Source: Aliishimia sp039978895
GTDB lineage: Bacteria > Pseudomonadota > Alphaproteobacteria > Rhodobacterales > Rhodobacteraceae
Reading direction: 5' to 3'
Length of the DNA stretch: 64,000 nt
Assembly: GCA_039978895.1 (NCBI GenBank)
Contig: JBDWAL010000046.1
Span: forward strand, 186,001-250,000
Position 1 is the stretch's first letter, and each line of letters starts with the position of its first letter. The position numbers and the translations under genes are program-made. Positions 49,338-57,930 of this stretch are shown here, piece by piece. The notes beneath the pieces were generated by a model. That model had not been told where the DNA came from, did not search any database, and was given only the letters and a program-made list of their open reading frames with translations.

Positions 49338-50897
49338 ATGGGCGTGCGTATTGATGCTGACGACGGCACCGACGAGGCAGGGCTATTTGGCCGGCCTTTG
49401 TTCAACGACCCCTCTGCCCGCGCGTTATCGCGTGTGGGTGTTGTCGATGTCGGATCAAACTCTGTTCGTTTGGTTGTGTTTGATGGCGCGGCACGCAGCC
49501 CTGCATATTTTTACAACGAAAAGATCATGTGTGCGCTTGGCTCCGGCCTCGGACAAACGGGTCACCTGCACCCCGCCGGACGCGAACGTGCACTATCGGC
49601 ACTTAAACGTTTCAAAACTCTGGCGGATGGCATGGATTTGCCGCCACTGACTGTGGTTGCCACTGCTGCTGTGCGGGATGCCAGCGATGGGCGCGCGTTT
49701 TGTGAAGATGTGTTGCGCGAAGCCGGATTGAAAATCTGGATCATCGATGGCGCAGAAGAAGCTCGATTGTCAGCCCAAGGCGTTCTGTTGGGTTGGCCGG
49801 GTTCATATGGGTTGGTCTGTGACATCGGCGGATCATCAATGGAATTGGCCGAAATTTCAGATGGGCGCGTTGGACGACGGGTGACATCGGCTTTGGGTCC
49901 CTTAAAACTCAGAGACATCAAGGGTGGCAAACGTACCCGCGTCCAACATATCCGTGAAACGGTTGATAAACTCGCGCTAACAATGGGGCCGCAACGTGAT
50001 CGACTGTTTTTGGTCGGCGGTTCTTGGCGCGCGATTGCACGCATCGACATGTTGCGTCGCGAATACCCGCTTCAGGTTCTTCACGAATATCGAATGCGGC
50101 CGAATGATGTGAGGGCAACAGCGAAATTTATTAAGGAAAGTGATCATGCCTGGCTTCGCGGCGAAGCTGGTGTGTCCGCAACCCGTATGGATCTGGTGCC
50201 CTATGCGGCAGAAGTTCTTAAGGCTGTTGTTCGGAAGTTCAAACCAAAAGATATCGCAATATCAAGCTATGGAATTCGCGAAGGCATGCTGTACGAACAG
50301 ATGCCTCAGCGGTTGCGTGACCGCGATCCATTGATTGAAGCCTGCCGATTTGCCGAGGCCAAGGATGCACGCCTGCCCGGCTTTGGAAAACAATTATTCA
50401 ACTTCATTCAGCCATTGTTCAAAGGTGTGCCCGAGACTCGTCTGCGGATCGTAAAAGCGGCCTGTTTGTTGCACGATGTCAGTTGGCGCGCGCATCCAGA
50501 CTACCGAGCAGAGGTCTGTTTTGACAATGCGACCCGCGCCAATTTGGGTGGTTTGAAACACTCAGAACGTGTCTACCTTGGACTGGCCTTGCTGCATCGC
50601 TATTCTAATAAGCGCGACGGAACCCGCTTTGAACACCTTTATGATTTGCTTCCTGAAGCACAGCAAAAGGAGGCTGAAGTCCTTGGTAAAGCGATGCGAT
50701 TTGGCGCAATGCTGTGGATGCAAAACAAAGTTGACATCGGGACGTTCAAATGGCGCCCAAAAAAACGCGAACTTGAACTGACCCTTGGTGCCGTGGCCGA
50801 ACCCCTGTTTGGAGAGGTCGCTGAGGCAAGACTTAAAGCACTTGTTTCAACTTTGGATGCGACGCTGGAGGTTCGCGTTGGCGGAAAACGTAAGTAA
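49338..50897 (+). CDS. ppx: Exopolyphosphatase / GppA family phosphatase
   Basis: A 519-residue protein of the Ppx/GppA family, which degrades polyphosphate or pppGpp. The N-terminal phosphate-binding loops are visible: VVDVGSNSVRLVVFDGA and VCDIGGSSMELAEISDGR. A C-terminal HD-like helical region (ACLLHDVSWRAHPDYR) is present. ATG 49338 has AAAAGGTG upstream and is preferred to GTG 49329. Placed after ppk1, it probably balances polyphosphate levels. Confidence 0.93.
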   Translation: MGVRIDADDGTDEAGLFGRPLFNDPSARALSRVGVVDVGSNSVRLVVFDGAARSPAYFYNEKIMCALGSGLGQTGHLHPAGRERALSALKRFKTLADGMDLPPLTVVATAAVRDASDGRAFCEDVLREAGLKIWIIDGAEEARLSAQGVLLGWPGSYGLVCDIGGSSMELAEISDGRVGRRVTSALGPLKLRDIKGGKRTRVQHIRETVDKLALTMGPQRDRLFLVGGSWRAIARIDMLRREYPLQVLHEYRMRPNDVRATAKFIKESDHAWLRGEAGVSATRMDLVPYAAEVLKAVVRKFKPKDIAISSYGIREGMLYEQMPQRLRDRDPLIEACRFAEAKDARLPGFGKQLFNFIQPLFKGVPETRLRIVKAACLLHDVSWRAHPDYRAEVCFDNATRANLGGLKHSERVYLGLALLHRYSNKRDGTRFEHLYDLLPEAQQKEAEVLGKAMRFGAMLWMQNKVDIGTFKWRPKKRELELTLGAVAEPLFGEVAEARLKALVSTLDATLEVRVGGKRK

Positions 50898-50978
50898 CGG
50901 CTGGAACTACTTACATTAATATAACTCAGCAACTCATTGATTTACGCAATCAAAAATAGTTCTCCACCATAGGAAGCC

Positions 50979-51332
50979 TCAAATATCCACAGGCTCACCC
51001 AAGTTTTCAAGATCCGTGTCCGGTGCCGCGTCTTCGACTTTCTTTCGGCGAAATATGATATCCCCGTTCGGCAACATTTCTGGCGGCGCGTATAAAGACC
51101 AATCTTCCACTTGCTCCAAGAGATCGCCTAGCGCGGGTCCCATTTCTTGAAAAAAGTTGCGGATTTCAGGTCCAAATTGACCCAAACCTTCAATCGCAGG
51201 CTCCATTTCTTTCAAAATGCCTTCCATGAACAGCTGCGCGCCGCGTTCCATTAACGACATCCCGTCGTCATCTTCAGCGATTGCTGGATTGCAAATTGAG
51301 AGTGCCAGAAGAAGACCAACCAGATGTTTCAT
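50979..51332 (-). CDS. Small exported acidic protein
   Basis: A protein of about 117 residues with a signal peptide (HLVGLLLALSICNPAIAED). The mature part is acidic and helical (LMERGAQLFMEGILKEMEPA; QVEDWSLYAPPEMLPNGDII), ending with an acidic tail. The family is not recognised, although such proteins are widespread in Rhodobacterales. The start is ambiguous: an in-frame ATG 18 bp upstream (51350) adds six residues and neither has a strong ribosome site. It lies 25 bp beyond the endonuclease-like gene on the same strand. Confidence 0.7.
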   Translation of the reverse strand: MKHLVGLLLALSICNPAIAEDDDGMSLMERGAQLFMEGILKEMEPAIEGLGQFGPEIRNFFQEMGPALGDLLEQVEDWSLYAPPEMLPNGDIIFRRKKVEDAAPDTDLENLGEPVDI

Positions 51333-51374
51333 TACAGAAGTATAACTCATTTCGATCCGAAATTTGAGTCCCTT

Positions 51375-52400
51375 CTATATGTCGATATCCAGGGTCACTG
51401 GAAAATGGTCCGATGCCGTCACAAGCGCTTCGCGCAAAGTTGTACGAGCCCAGCATTCAGGATCGTCCAAAGGGTGCCAAATACGCCAGACCGGATCACG
51501 TAACATAAACTCAGGCGAGATCATTATGTAATCTAACAAAGCTTGCAAAAACCGTTTTTCCGGGTGGATCCAGAACCTTGCAGTTGTAGGAACCGCATTG
51601 AAACGATGCTGCAAAGCCCGCTTTGCATGCGGGTCAAACAAATCCGTACCGTCCCCTTGACCAAGAATGATTTCCACCGATGAGCGACCAAATAGATGTT
51701 CGTATTCATCAAGGCCCGGCCCATCATTTAGATCACCAAGCAACATGAGCGGCGTATCATCAGCAGTCACGGCTTCAATGCGACGTCGCAGCCATATTGC
51801 CTGTGCAAGTTGTTTGCGGCGATTAGCAATAGAAATTCGCATTACTTCGTCATCTGTCTTAGCCCCATGCGGAGCTTTCGACTTTAGATGCGCGCCAATC
51901 ATCCGAAACTCGAACCCTGCGGCCGTTTTCACCGCAAGTTCAAGAGGCGGTTTGGAGAAGTTGACCCGATCTTCCTTTGCATCAATGTCCAGATCAATCC
52001 GTAGCTCTCTGTCAAAACGCGGTGCTTGCAAGCTTACCTTGTCTGCCGAGTTCCCCTCTTGAGGGTCATGTCGAACAGATATCTTTTCAGGGTCATAAAG
52101 TAACGCGATCTCTTGCTGAGTATCATTTGTGAACCCTGTCACTGCTTTGCGCGCGCGCAGCTTGAATTTCTGCGCAAAAAATTCCAACGCTTTGACCGTG
52201 TTAGATTTTTTTGATGTGTCCGGCGCTTCGATAATCATCACCGCATCCGCATTCAGCGCCGTGAACACGATATTCAGTGCGTCAAGTTGCTGGGCACGCG
52301 TAACGTTGTAGCGAGCAGACCAACCGTTGCCGTCCAACAAAACGTCATCATCGCCAAAAAGAGAGGAAAACCATTCGACATTATACGTCGCGATGCGCAT
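51375..52400 (-). CDS. Endonuclease/exonuclease/phosphatase family protein
   Basis: A 341-residue protein of the EEP fold (DNase I/AP endonuclease-like). Signature segments are MRIATYNVEWFSSLFG at the N-terminus, VMIIEAPD (catalytic Glu), IGAHLKSKAPHGAK, LLGDLNDGPGLDEY (Asp/Asn), and SDHFPVTLDIDI (His) at the end. Metal-dependent phosphodiesterase activity on nucleic acids or other phosphoesters is expected. No signal peptide. It overlaps nothing but lies 3 bp from the DnaJ-like gene. Confidence 0.87.
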   Translation of the reverse strand: MRIATYNVEWFSSLFGDDDVLLDGNGWSARYNVTRAQQLDALNIVFTALNADAVMIIEAPDTSKKSNTVKALEFFAQKFKLRARKAVTGFTNDTQQEIALLYDPEKISVRHDPQEGNSADKVSLQAPRFDRELRIDLDIDAKEDRVNFSKPPLELAVKTAAGFEFRMIGAHLKSKAPHGAKTDDEVMRISIANRRKQLAQAIWLRRRIEAVTADDTPLMLLGDLNDGPGLDEYEHLFGRSSVEIILGQGDGTDLFDPHAKRALQHRFNAVPTTARFWIHPEKRFLQALLDYIMISPEFMLRDPVWRIWHPLDDPECWARTTLREALVTASDHFPVTLDIDI

Positions 52401-52403
52401 CCG

Positions 52404-53084
52404 TTAGGTCACTTTTCTTGAAAGGCTTGCCCACGCCTGATTCACATCGACCATGCGCTTCTCGGCAATCTTGCGCGCTTCTTCAGGCAATCCGCGCGCA
52501 ATCAAGGCATCTGGATGATTTTCTCGAACCAAAAGACGCCATGCCGCACGTATTTCTTCGTCTGTGGCATCCGGGTCGACGCCCAAAACTGCGTGTGGAT
52601 CAGGTTCAGCGCCCGGGACAAAACGCGCCCGCAGTGCTTTATATTCCATGTTCGGCAGGTCAAAAATAGCCGCCACCCGATCCAAAAACGCATCCTCATT
52701 TGGATGATAAATTCCATCTGCCAGAGCAATATGGAACAGTCCTTCAACCAAATCGGTCAGTGTTTTGGGGTGTCCTTCGAACATGCCACGAATGCGCGCG
52801 GCGTAATCCTCAAATCCAGCAACGTCTTGACGTGCAAGGTTAAAAACCCGGGCGGCACCGGCTTCGTCTTGCGTCGCTATGTGAAAAACTTCGCGAAACG
52901 CTGTCACCTCGTCACGTGTCACTTGTCCGTCGGCTTTCGCCATCTTTGCACCCAACGCGATGACTGCAATCGCAAAAGCGACAGAACGCTCTGGTTGAGT
53001 ACGTAGCTTATCAAAAACGGCCGAAAGACCTTCACCCTTTGACAGGGCTGCTATAGCTTCAGCGATGCGGGACCAAATCGACAT
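52404..53084 (-). CDS. DjlA-like co-chaperone (TerB-like plus J domain)
   Basis: A 226-residue protein. Residues about 30-150 resemble the TerB-like metal-binding fold (ALGAKMAKADGQVTRDEVTA; ALADGIYHPNEDAFLDRVAA). The C-terminal 65 residues are a J domain with the essential HPD motif in LVRENHPDALIARGLP. J domains recruit and activate DnaK. Unlike E. coli DjlA, no N-terminal membrane segment is seen. The order TerB–DnaJ matches alphaproteobacterial DjlA-type proteins. Confidence 0.88.
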   Translation of the reverse strand: MSIWSRIAEAIAALSKGEGLSAVFDKLRTQPERSVAFAIAVIALGAKMAKADGQVTRDEVTAFREVFHIATQDEAGAARVFNLARQDVAGFEDYAARIRGMFEGHPKTLTDLVEGLFHIALADGIYHPNEDAFLDRVAAIFDLPNMEYKALRARFVPGAEPDPHAVLGVDPDATDEEIRAAWRLLVRENHPDALIARGLPEEARKIAEKRMVDVNQAWASLSRKVT

Positions 53085-53115
53085 AGACGCACCATACGCG
53101 GCTCGTTAGGGGATG

Positions 53116-53601
53116 TCAGTCCGGCGCAGCAAGGTTTTTCTGCATAAAGATCAAATCGTGGTGACGCCCGAACTTAGAACCTATGGCTGGCATGTGCCCC
53201 ACTTTGTCGAACCCCATTGCTGCATGAAATTCTTCAGCGTTTGTATTTTCGCCGCCGATCCCTGCAATGAGTATCCGAATGCCGTTCTCAAATGCATGTT
53301 TGACGGTGTGACTTAACAGTTTTCGCCCGTGTCCCGAACGTCGAGACTGCGCACTCAAGTAGATCGAATGCTCGGCGACATCGACGTATCCCGGCCCTGA
53401 ACGAAAGGGACCATAAGTTGCAAAACCAGCTATTTTTGCGTCTTCGTCTTGCAAGACAAAAACAGGACTGTTTTCCACAAGACCAATAATGTCGTCTCGC
53501 TCTTTTTCTTGTGTCGTAAATGTCGCCGTTGTCTTGCGGATTGCATCATTCCAGATTTCACATATCGCCGCGGCGTCTGATGCGGTCGCATGCCTGATCA
53601 C
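53116..53601 (-). CDS. GNAT family N-acetyltransferase
   Basis: A 161-residue acetyltransferase with the acetyl-CoA-binding motif SRRSGHGRKLLSHTVKHAFE and a typical YVDVAEHSIYLSAQ strand. The C-terminal FHAAMGFDKVGHMPAIGSKF resembles phosphinothricin/methionine-sulfoximine acetyltransferases (PAT). The start overlaps the VOC stop by 4 bp, so it is co-transcribed with methylmalonyl-CoA mutase. Substrate uncertain. Confidence 0.88.
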   Translation of the reverse strand: MIRHATASDAAAICEIWNDAIRKTTATFTTQEKERDDIIGLVENSPVFVLQDEDAKIAGFATYGPFRSGPGYVDVAEHSIYLSAQSRRSGHGRKLLSHTVKHAFENGIRILIAGIGGENTNAEEFHAAMGFDKVGHMPAIGSKFGRHHDLIFMQKNLAAPD

Positions 53602-54215
53602 CCTAGAAGCTCACGTGATCCGTGCGGTGTTTGGAACGTAGCAGACATAGCTTTCGGCCCTGTTTCAAAAGCAATCCTGTCATCCATGAGATAAGAACCT
53701 ATCACATCTGCCAATGCGTCTACATTAGGATGACTGATCGTTAAGCGGTTCAAACGACATCCAGATGGCGACAACATTGTCGATGGGTGCAGATCTGTCT
53801 GCCAATGGATCAATGCAGGGGCCGCGCTATCAAAAGGCAAAATTCCGGTCGCGGGCACTGCCATTTGCCAGCGTAAATCACCGCGTTGCAAATCCACCGG
53901 CGTCCCGAAATCGATTGTAGCTGCCTTAACCAACGAATGCAGATCATCGACCCGACAAATCCAGTTGGTCAAACGTGGTGGCCCTGCGAAGTTGTCCAAA
54001 TCAAACCATCGTGGACGCGCTGGCTGAGGGGCTTCGGGATTGATCGCAATGGCTTCAAGATAAAGACCGTCTTCCAATCCCAACAAGGCGTTATGGGTAT
54101 TAAATACATCGTGCTGCCCGCCGCCTTGCAACTTAACGCCTAGGGCATCTTCTACGTATTTTACTGCTTCGTTCAGGGTTTCCCCCGAGATCGCGATATG
54201 ATCGAATTCTACCAT
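53598..54215 (-). CDS. VOC family (glyoxalase-like) protein
   Basis: A 205-residue VOC-fold protein (VEFDHIAISGETLNEAVKYV; LQGGGQHDVFNTHNALLGLE). The length suits the Glyoxalase_3-like group rather than small glyoxalases. It lies directly after the methylmalonyl-CoA mutase gene (3 bp), so a role in the propionate pathway is possible. An epimerase (methylmalonyl-CoA epimerase is also a VOC protein) would be an attractive guess, but it is larger and the match is not close. Confidence 0.82.
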   Translation of the reverse strand: MVEFDHIAISGETLNEAVKYVEDALGVKLQGGGQHDVFNTHNALLGLEDGLYLEAIAINPEAPQPARPRWFDLDNFAGPPRLTNWICRVDDLHSLVKAATIDFGTPVDLQRGDLRWQMAVPATGILPFDSAAPALIHWQTDLHPSTMLSPSGCRLNRLTISHPNVDALADVIGSYLMDDRIAFETGPKAMSATFQTPHGSRELLG

Positions 54216-54218
54216 AGT

Positions 54219-56345
54219 CTATGCCCGTGCTTCGCGGATTAATCTGAGAATATCTTGAGCCGCTTCAGGAATGTTTGTTCCCGGCCCAAAGATCGCCTTT
54301 ACACCATGGTCAAACAGAAATTGATAATCTTGCTGAGGGATCACCCCTCCGCATATCACCAAAATATCCTCTGCTCCGGCGTTTTTCAATGCTTCAACCA
54401 ATTGGGGCGCAAGCGTTTTATGACCTGCGGCTTGTGAGCTGATTCCGATGACATGAACATCATTGTCAACGGCATCTTGAGCGGCTTCAGCAGGTGTTTG
54501 AAACAATGGGCCGACATCGACATCGAAGCCGATATCCGCGAAGGCCGTCGCGATGACCTTGGCGCCTCTGTCATGGCCATCTTGCCCCATTTTGACGACC
54601 AGCATCCGTGGGCGGCGCCCTTCTTCTTCTGCAAAGGCATCAACGTCCTTTTGAATCGACGCAAAGCCTTCGTCGCCCTCATATGCCGCACCATATACAC
54701 CAGCGAGGGTTTTGACTTCGGCCCGGTGCCGTCCAAATATCTTTTCCATCGCCATGCTGATTTCCCCTACTGTTGCGCGCGCACGGGCTGCATCCACAGC
54801 CGCTTCCAACATGTTACCCCCCTCAGAGGCGCGCCGTGTCACTTCGTCCAGGGCGGCATCACAAGCCTTCTGGTCGCGACTTGCACGGATTTTTGCCAGT
54901 CGCGCGATTTGGCTGTCACGAACGGCCATATTGTCGACATCAAGGATTTCAATCGCGTCCTCCTTGTCCAACTTGTACTTATTGACCCCAACAATCACAT
55001 CATCCCCGCGGTCATTGGCGGCTTGGCGTTTCGCTGCCGCTTCTTCTATGCGCAGTTTTGGCATGCCAGACGCGACGGCCTTAGTCATGCCTCCCATCTC
55101 TTCGACTTCGCCCATAAGCACCCAAGCGGCTTCCGCCAGATCATGTGTCAATTTTTCGACGTAATAACTGCCAGCCAATGGGTCCACCACATTCGTTACC
55201 CCGGTTTCTTCTTGCAAAATCAATTGAGTATTGCGCGCAATTCGTGCAGAGAAATCTGTCGGCAAAGCGATCGCCTCATCCAACGCATTTGTATGCAAAG
55301 ATTGCGTTCCGCCCAAAACTGCAGCCATCGCTTCGTACGCCGTGCGGACCACATTGTTGTAAGGATCCTGTTCTTGAAGCGACACACCGGAGGTTTGGCA
55401 ATGTGTACGAAGCATGGATGACTTGGGATTCTTTGGCTCAAATTCGGACATGACCCGATGCCATAGCAACCGCGCAGCGCGCAGCTTGGACGCTTCCATG
55501 AAGAAGTTCATGCCGATCGCGAAGAAGAACGACAACCGTCCAGCAAACTTGTCGACGTCCATTCCACGCGCAATTGCAGCGCGCACATATTCACGCCCAT
55601 CCGCCAGCGTAAATGCCAATTCTTGTACAAGATCAGCACCAGCTTCTTGCATGTGGTAGCCCGAAATCGAAATCGAGTTGAATTTTGGCATTTCGTTCGA
55701 CGTGTATTCAATAATATCAGCAACCAGCCGCATCGAAGCTTCGGGTGGGTAGATATAGGTATTGCGGACCATAAACTCTTTCAGAACATCATTCTGAATA
55801 GTTCCAGACAGCAACGCGCGATCAACGCCTTGTTCTTCTCCGGCGACGATGAAACTGGCAAGGATTGGGATTACGGCCCCGTTCATCGTCATAGACACAG
55901 ACACTTTGTCGAGCGGGATGCCGTCAAAGAGGATCTTCATATCCTCAACGGAATCAATGGCTACGCCCGCCTTTCCGACGTCTCCTTCTACGCGTTCATG
56001 ATCACTGTCGTACCCTCGGTGGGTTGCGAGATCGAATGCCACAGAGACACCTTGCTGGCCTGCCGCCAGATTGCGACGGTAGAAAGCATTGGATTCTTCA
56101 GCCGTGGAAAATCCAGCATATTGGCGAATTGTCCAAGGACGACCAGCATACATCGTCGCCTTGACGCCCCGCGTGAACGGCGCTTCTCCCGGAATACCGC
56201 CCATATGCGGTAAGTCAGCGATATCATCCTCGGTATAAAGAGGCTGTACAGGGATGCCTTCCAGCGTGTCCCAAGTCAAATCTGATAGCGGGCGTTTGCG
56301 CAGTTCGCCTTCAGCCAGTTTTGTCCAAGTATCCTTCTTCGTCAT
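54219..56345 (-). CDS. scpA: Methylmalonyl-CoA mutase
   Basis: A 708-residue B12-dependent mutase that interconverts methylmalonyl-CoA and succinyl-CoA, the last step of propionate assimilation. The N-terminal TIM barrel has GVSVAFDLATHRGYDSDH and LRTHCQTSGVSLQEQDPYNN. The C-terminal B12-binding domain carries VVKMGQDGHDRGAKVIATAF with the DxHxxG histidine ligand. The full length suggests the single-subunit (alpha-type) enzyme. The start lies inside the preceding gene's 3' end (35-bp overlap). Confidence 0.97.
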   Translation of the reverse strand: MTKKDTWTKLAEGELRKRPLSDLTWDTLEGIPVQPLYTEDDIADLPHMGGIPGEAPFTRGVKATMYAGRPWTIRQYAGFSTAEESNAFYRRNLAAGQQGVSVAFDLATHRGYDSDHERVEGDVGKAGVAIDSVEDMKILFDGIPLDKVSVSMTMNGAVIPILASFIVAGEEQGVDRALLSGTIQNDVLKEFMVRNTYIYPPEASMRLVADIIEYTSNEMPKFNSISISGYHMQEAGADLVQELAFTLADGREYVRAAIARGMDVDKFAGRLSFFFAIGMNFFMEASKLRAARLLWHRVMSEFEPKNPKSSMLRTHCQTSGVSLQEQDPYNNVVRTAYEAMAAVLGGTQSLHTNALDEAIALPTDFSARIARNTQLILQEETGVTNVVDPLAGSYYVEKLTHDLAEAAWVLMGEVEEMGGMTKAVASGMPKLRIEEAAAKRQAANDRGDDVIVGVNKYKLDKEDAIEILDVDNMAVRDSQIARLAKIRASRDQKACDAALDEVTRRASEGGNMLEAAVDAARARATVGEISMAMEKIFGRHRAEVKTLAGVYGAAYEGDEGFASIQKDVDAFAEEEGRRPRMLVVKMGQDGHDRGAKVIATAFADIGFDVDVGPLFQTPAEAAQDAVDNDVHVIGISSQAAGHKTLAPQLVEALKNAGAEDILVICGGVIPQQDYQFLFDHGVKAIFGPGTNIPEAAQDILRLIREARA

Positions 56346-57246
56346 ACCTTTGTCCTCTTATGTCGCCAGTTCGGTGGGCTTTGCCTCTTCCGCCTGGCAT
56401 GGCTTCCTCTGTCATGGTGGCCAAGCCACCTGCCCCGGCTGCGAGCCAGAACAAATCATCTGCGAATTTCTCTTGCATGGTTGCGATCTGCGTGTCGGAA
56501 AACGGTTGCCAATGGCCATCGCCTTTTGGCAATTGCGCCGGATCTTCCCCCCGCTCTTCAAGCATACAGCGTAATTTTGGCAAATCTGGTGCGCGATTGA
56601 GCCACTCATGGCCACCTTGAACCGGCGCAACAATTTTGCAAGTTTTGCTTAGCAACGTTTGGGGATTAGCATAATAACTTTCATAGGGAAGCACGCAAAT
56701 TTCCGCTCCAGGAACCGCACAGTTCAGGTCTGTGACAACATCGCGCCAAGACCGTGTGTTTGTTGCAATGCTCTCTAGTTTACGCTTCCTCGGCACTGGG
56801 TGCCCTCTTGCGACGCCATAGGCGATAGCCGAAGACCAATACCGATCCTGAGCCCGAATTCCGAGAGCGATCCGCGTAATCTTTCCATTAAACGCCTGGG
56901 CATATCGCGACATACGCTCGCCAATCGCAGGATATAGTTCGGCGGTTCGCATGTTTGCACGGACTGAGCCAATCATGTTCTCGTCGCTCACAAGCACAGT
57001 TTGGATACCGGCGATGCGCGCGCGTTCAATATTGAGTTGAATCCGCCCTTCCGCGCGACACTGTGCACCCTTCCAGCCGCCTCCCGGTTTGTACGGAATA
57101 AGACCGGAAAACAAACCTTTGCGCGTACGACGAGGTCCCCAAAAGGCCACACCATTCTCCTTGAGCACCTCATGGTTAGAACGAAGATACGATTGAAACG
57201 TCGTTGATCCTGTTCTGTGACACCCCAAATGCACAACAATATCCAT
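56311..57246 (-). CDS. Sulfotransferase-like protein
   Basis: A 311-residue cytoplasmic protein. The N-terminal IVVHLGCHRTGSTTFQSYLR has the 5'-PSB loop of PAPS-dependent sulfotransferases (xxRTGSTT), and VLVSDENMIGSV and CVLPYESYY fit the fold. The acceptor is unknown. ATG 57246 is chosen; an open extension to 57318 is not supported. Its 3' end overlaps the start of methylmalonyl-CoA mutase by 35 bp in another frame, so it is upstream in the same operon although no functional link is obvious. Confidence 0.72.
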   Translation of the reverse strand: MDIVVHLGCHRTGSTTFQSYLRSNHEVLKENGVAFWGPRRTRKGLFSGLIPYKPGGGWKGAQCRAEGRIQLNIERARIAGIQTVLVSDENMIGSVRANMRTAELYPAIGERMSRYAQAFNGKITRIALGIRAQDRYWSSAIAYGVARGHPVPRKRKLESIATNTRSWRDVVTDLNCAVPGAEICVLPYESYYANPQTLLSKTCKIVAPVQGGHEWLNRAPDLPKLRCMLEERGEDPAQLPKGDGHWQPFSDTQIATMQEKFADDLFWLAAGAGGLATMTEEAMPGGRGKAHRTGDIRGQRYDEEGYLDKTG

Positions 57247-57399
57247 GGCTGGCCCGCGCCCCTGATTTACGACCGCCCCAACCGGTCTCAAGCGGGGAAT
57301 TGTCCTTATCACTGTCACATTCCCCTTTCCCCATGCTTAACGTAAAAATACCATGTTTTTGCAGTCGCAATCCCCAATAAGCCCCCTATATTAGCTTTT

Positions 57400-57861
57400 A
57401 TGAAGCAAACGCATGTATCCGTATTACTCATTGTTTTAACGTCACTTTTCGCAAGCTTTGCGACGGCGCAAACGGAAGAGTCAGACTCTGAATTACCTTT
57501 GATAAATAATGCTGGTGAGACGGATTTGAACGAATTTGTCTGGAAAATGCGACCGATTATCGTGTTTGCTGACAGCGAAGACGACCCTGCTTTCATCGCA
57601 CAGATGGAGTTTCTGCAAGATCGGGTCGCCCCATTACTAGAGCGCGATGTAATTGTCCTGACGGATACAGACCCGTCGGTTCTGTCACCGTTGCGCAAAA
57701 AACTTCGCCCGCGTGGGTTTATGGTTGTTATTTTGAGCAAGGAAGGGCGCGTACAACTGCGAAAGCCGTTCCCATGGGACGTGCGCGAGATCAGCAGATC
57801 AATAGACAAGTTGCCGATCCGGCAACGCGAGATACGTGACGCCAAAGCTGCTGGCAATTGA
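57400..57861 (+). CDS. DUF4174 exported protein
   Basis: A 153-residue exported protein. The signal peptide ends FASFATAQT. The mature part is a thioredoxin-like DUF4174 fold (MRPIIVFADSEDDPAFIAQM; RPRGFMVVILSKEGRVQLRK; IDKLPIRQREIRD) without a CxxC redox motif. Function unknown. A strong terminator follows directly at 57867. Confidence 0.88.
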   Translation: MKQTHVSVLLIVLTSLFASFATAQTEESDSELPLINNAGETDLNEFVWKMRPIIVFADSEDDPAFIAQMEFLQDRVAPLLERDVIVLTDTDPSVLSPLRKKLRPRGFMVVILSKEGRVQLRKPFPWDVREISRSIDKLPIRQREIRDAKAAGN

Positions 57862-57866
57862 CCCGC

Positions 57867-57896
57867 ACGGCCCGTGATGTCGGGCCGTTTGATTTT
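57867..57896 (+). terminator. Rho-independent terminator of the DUF4174 gene
   Basis: ACGGCCCG and CGGGCCGT form an 8-bp GC-rich stem with loop TGATGT, followed by TTGATTTT. It starts 6 bp after the stop. Confidence 0.85.
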
Positions 57897-57930
57897 GCGT
57901 GCTTGATGAGCCCTTAAGCGCGTCACTGGA

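Noticed and set aside
54453..55421. 322-residue plus-strand frame antisense to methylmalonyl-CoA mutase
   Set aside because: It is a shadow of the strongly conserved mutase gene on the other strand.
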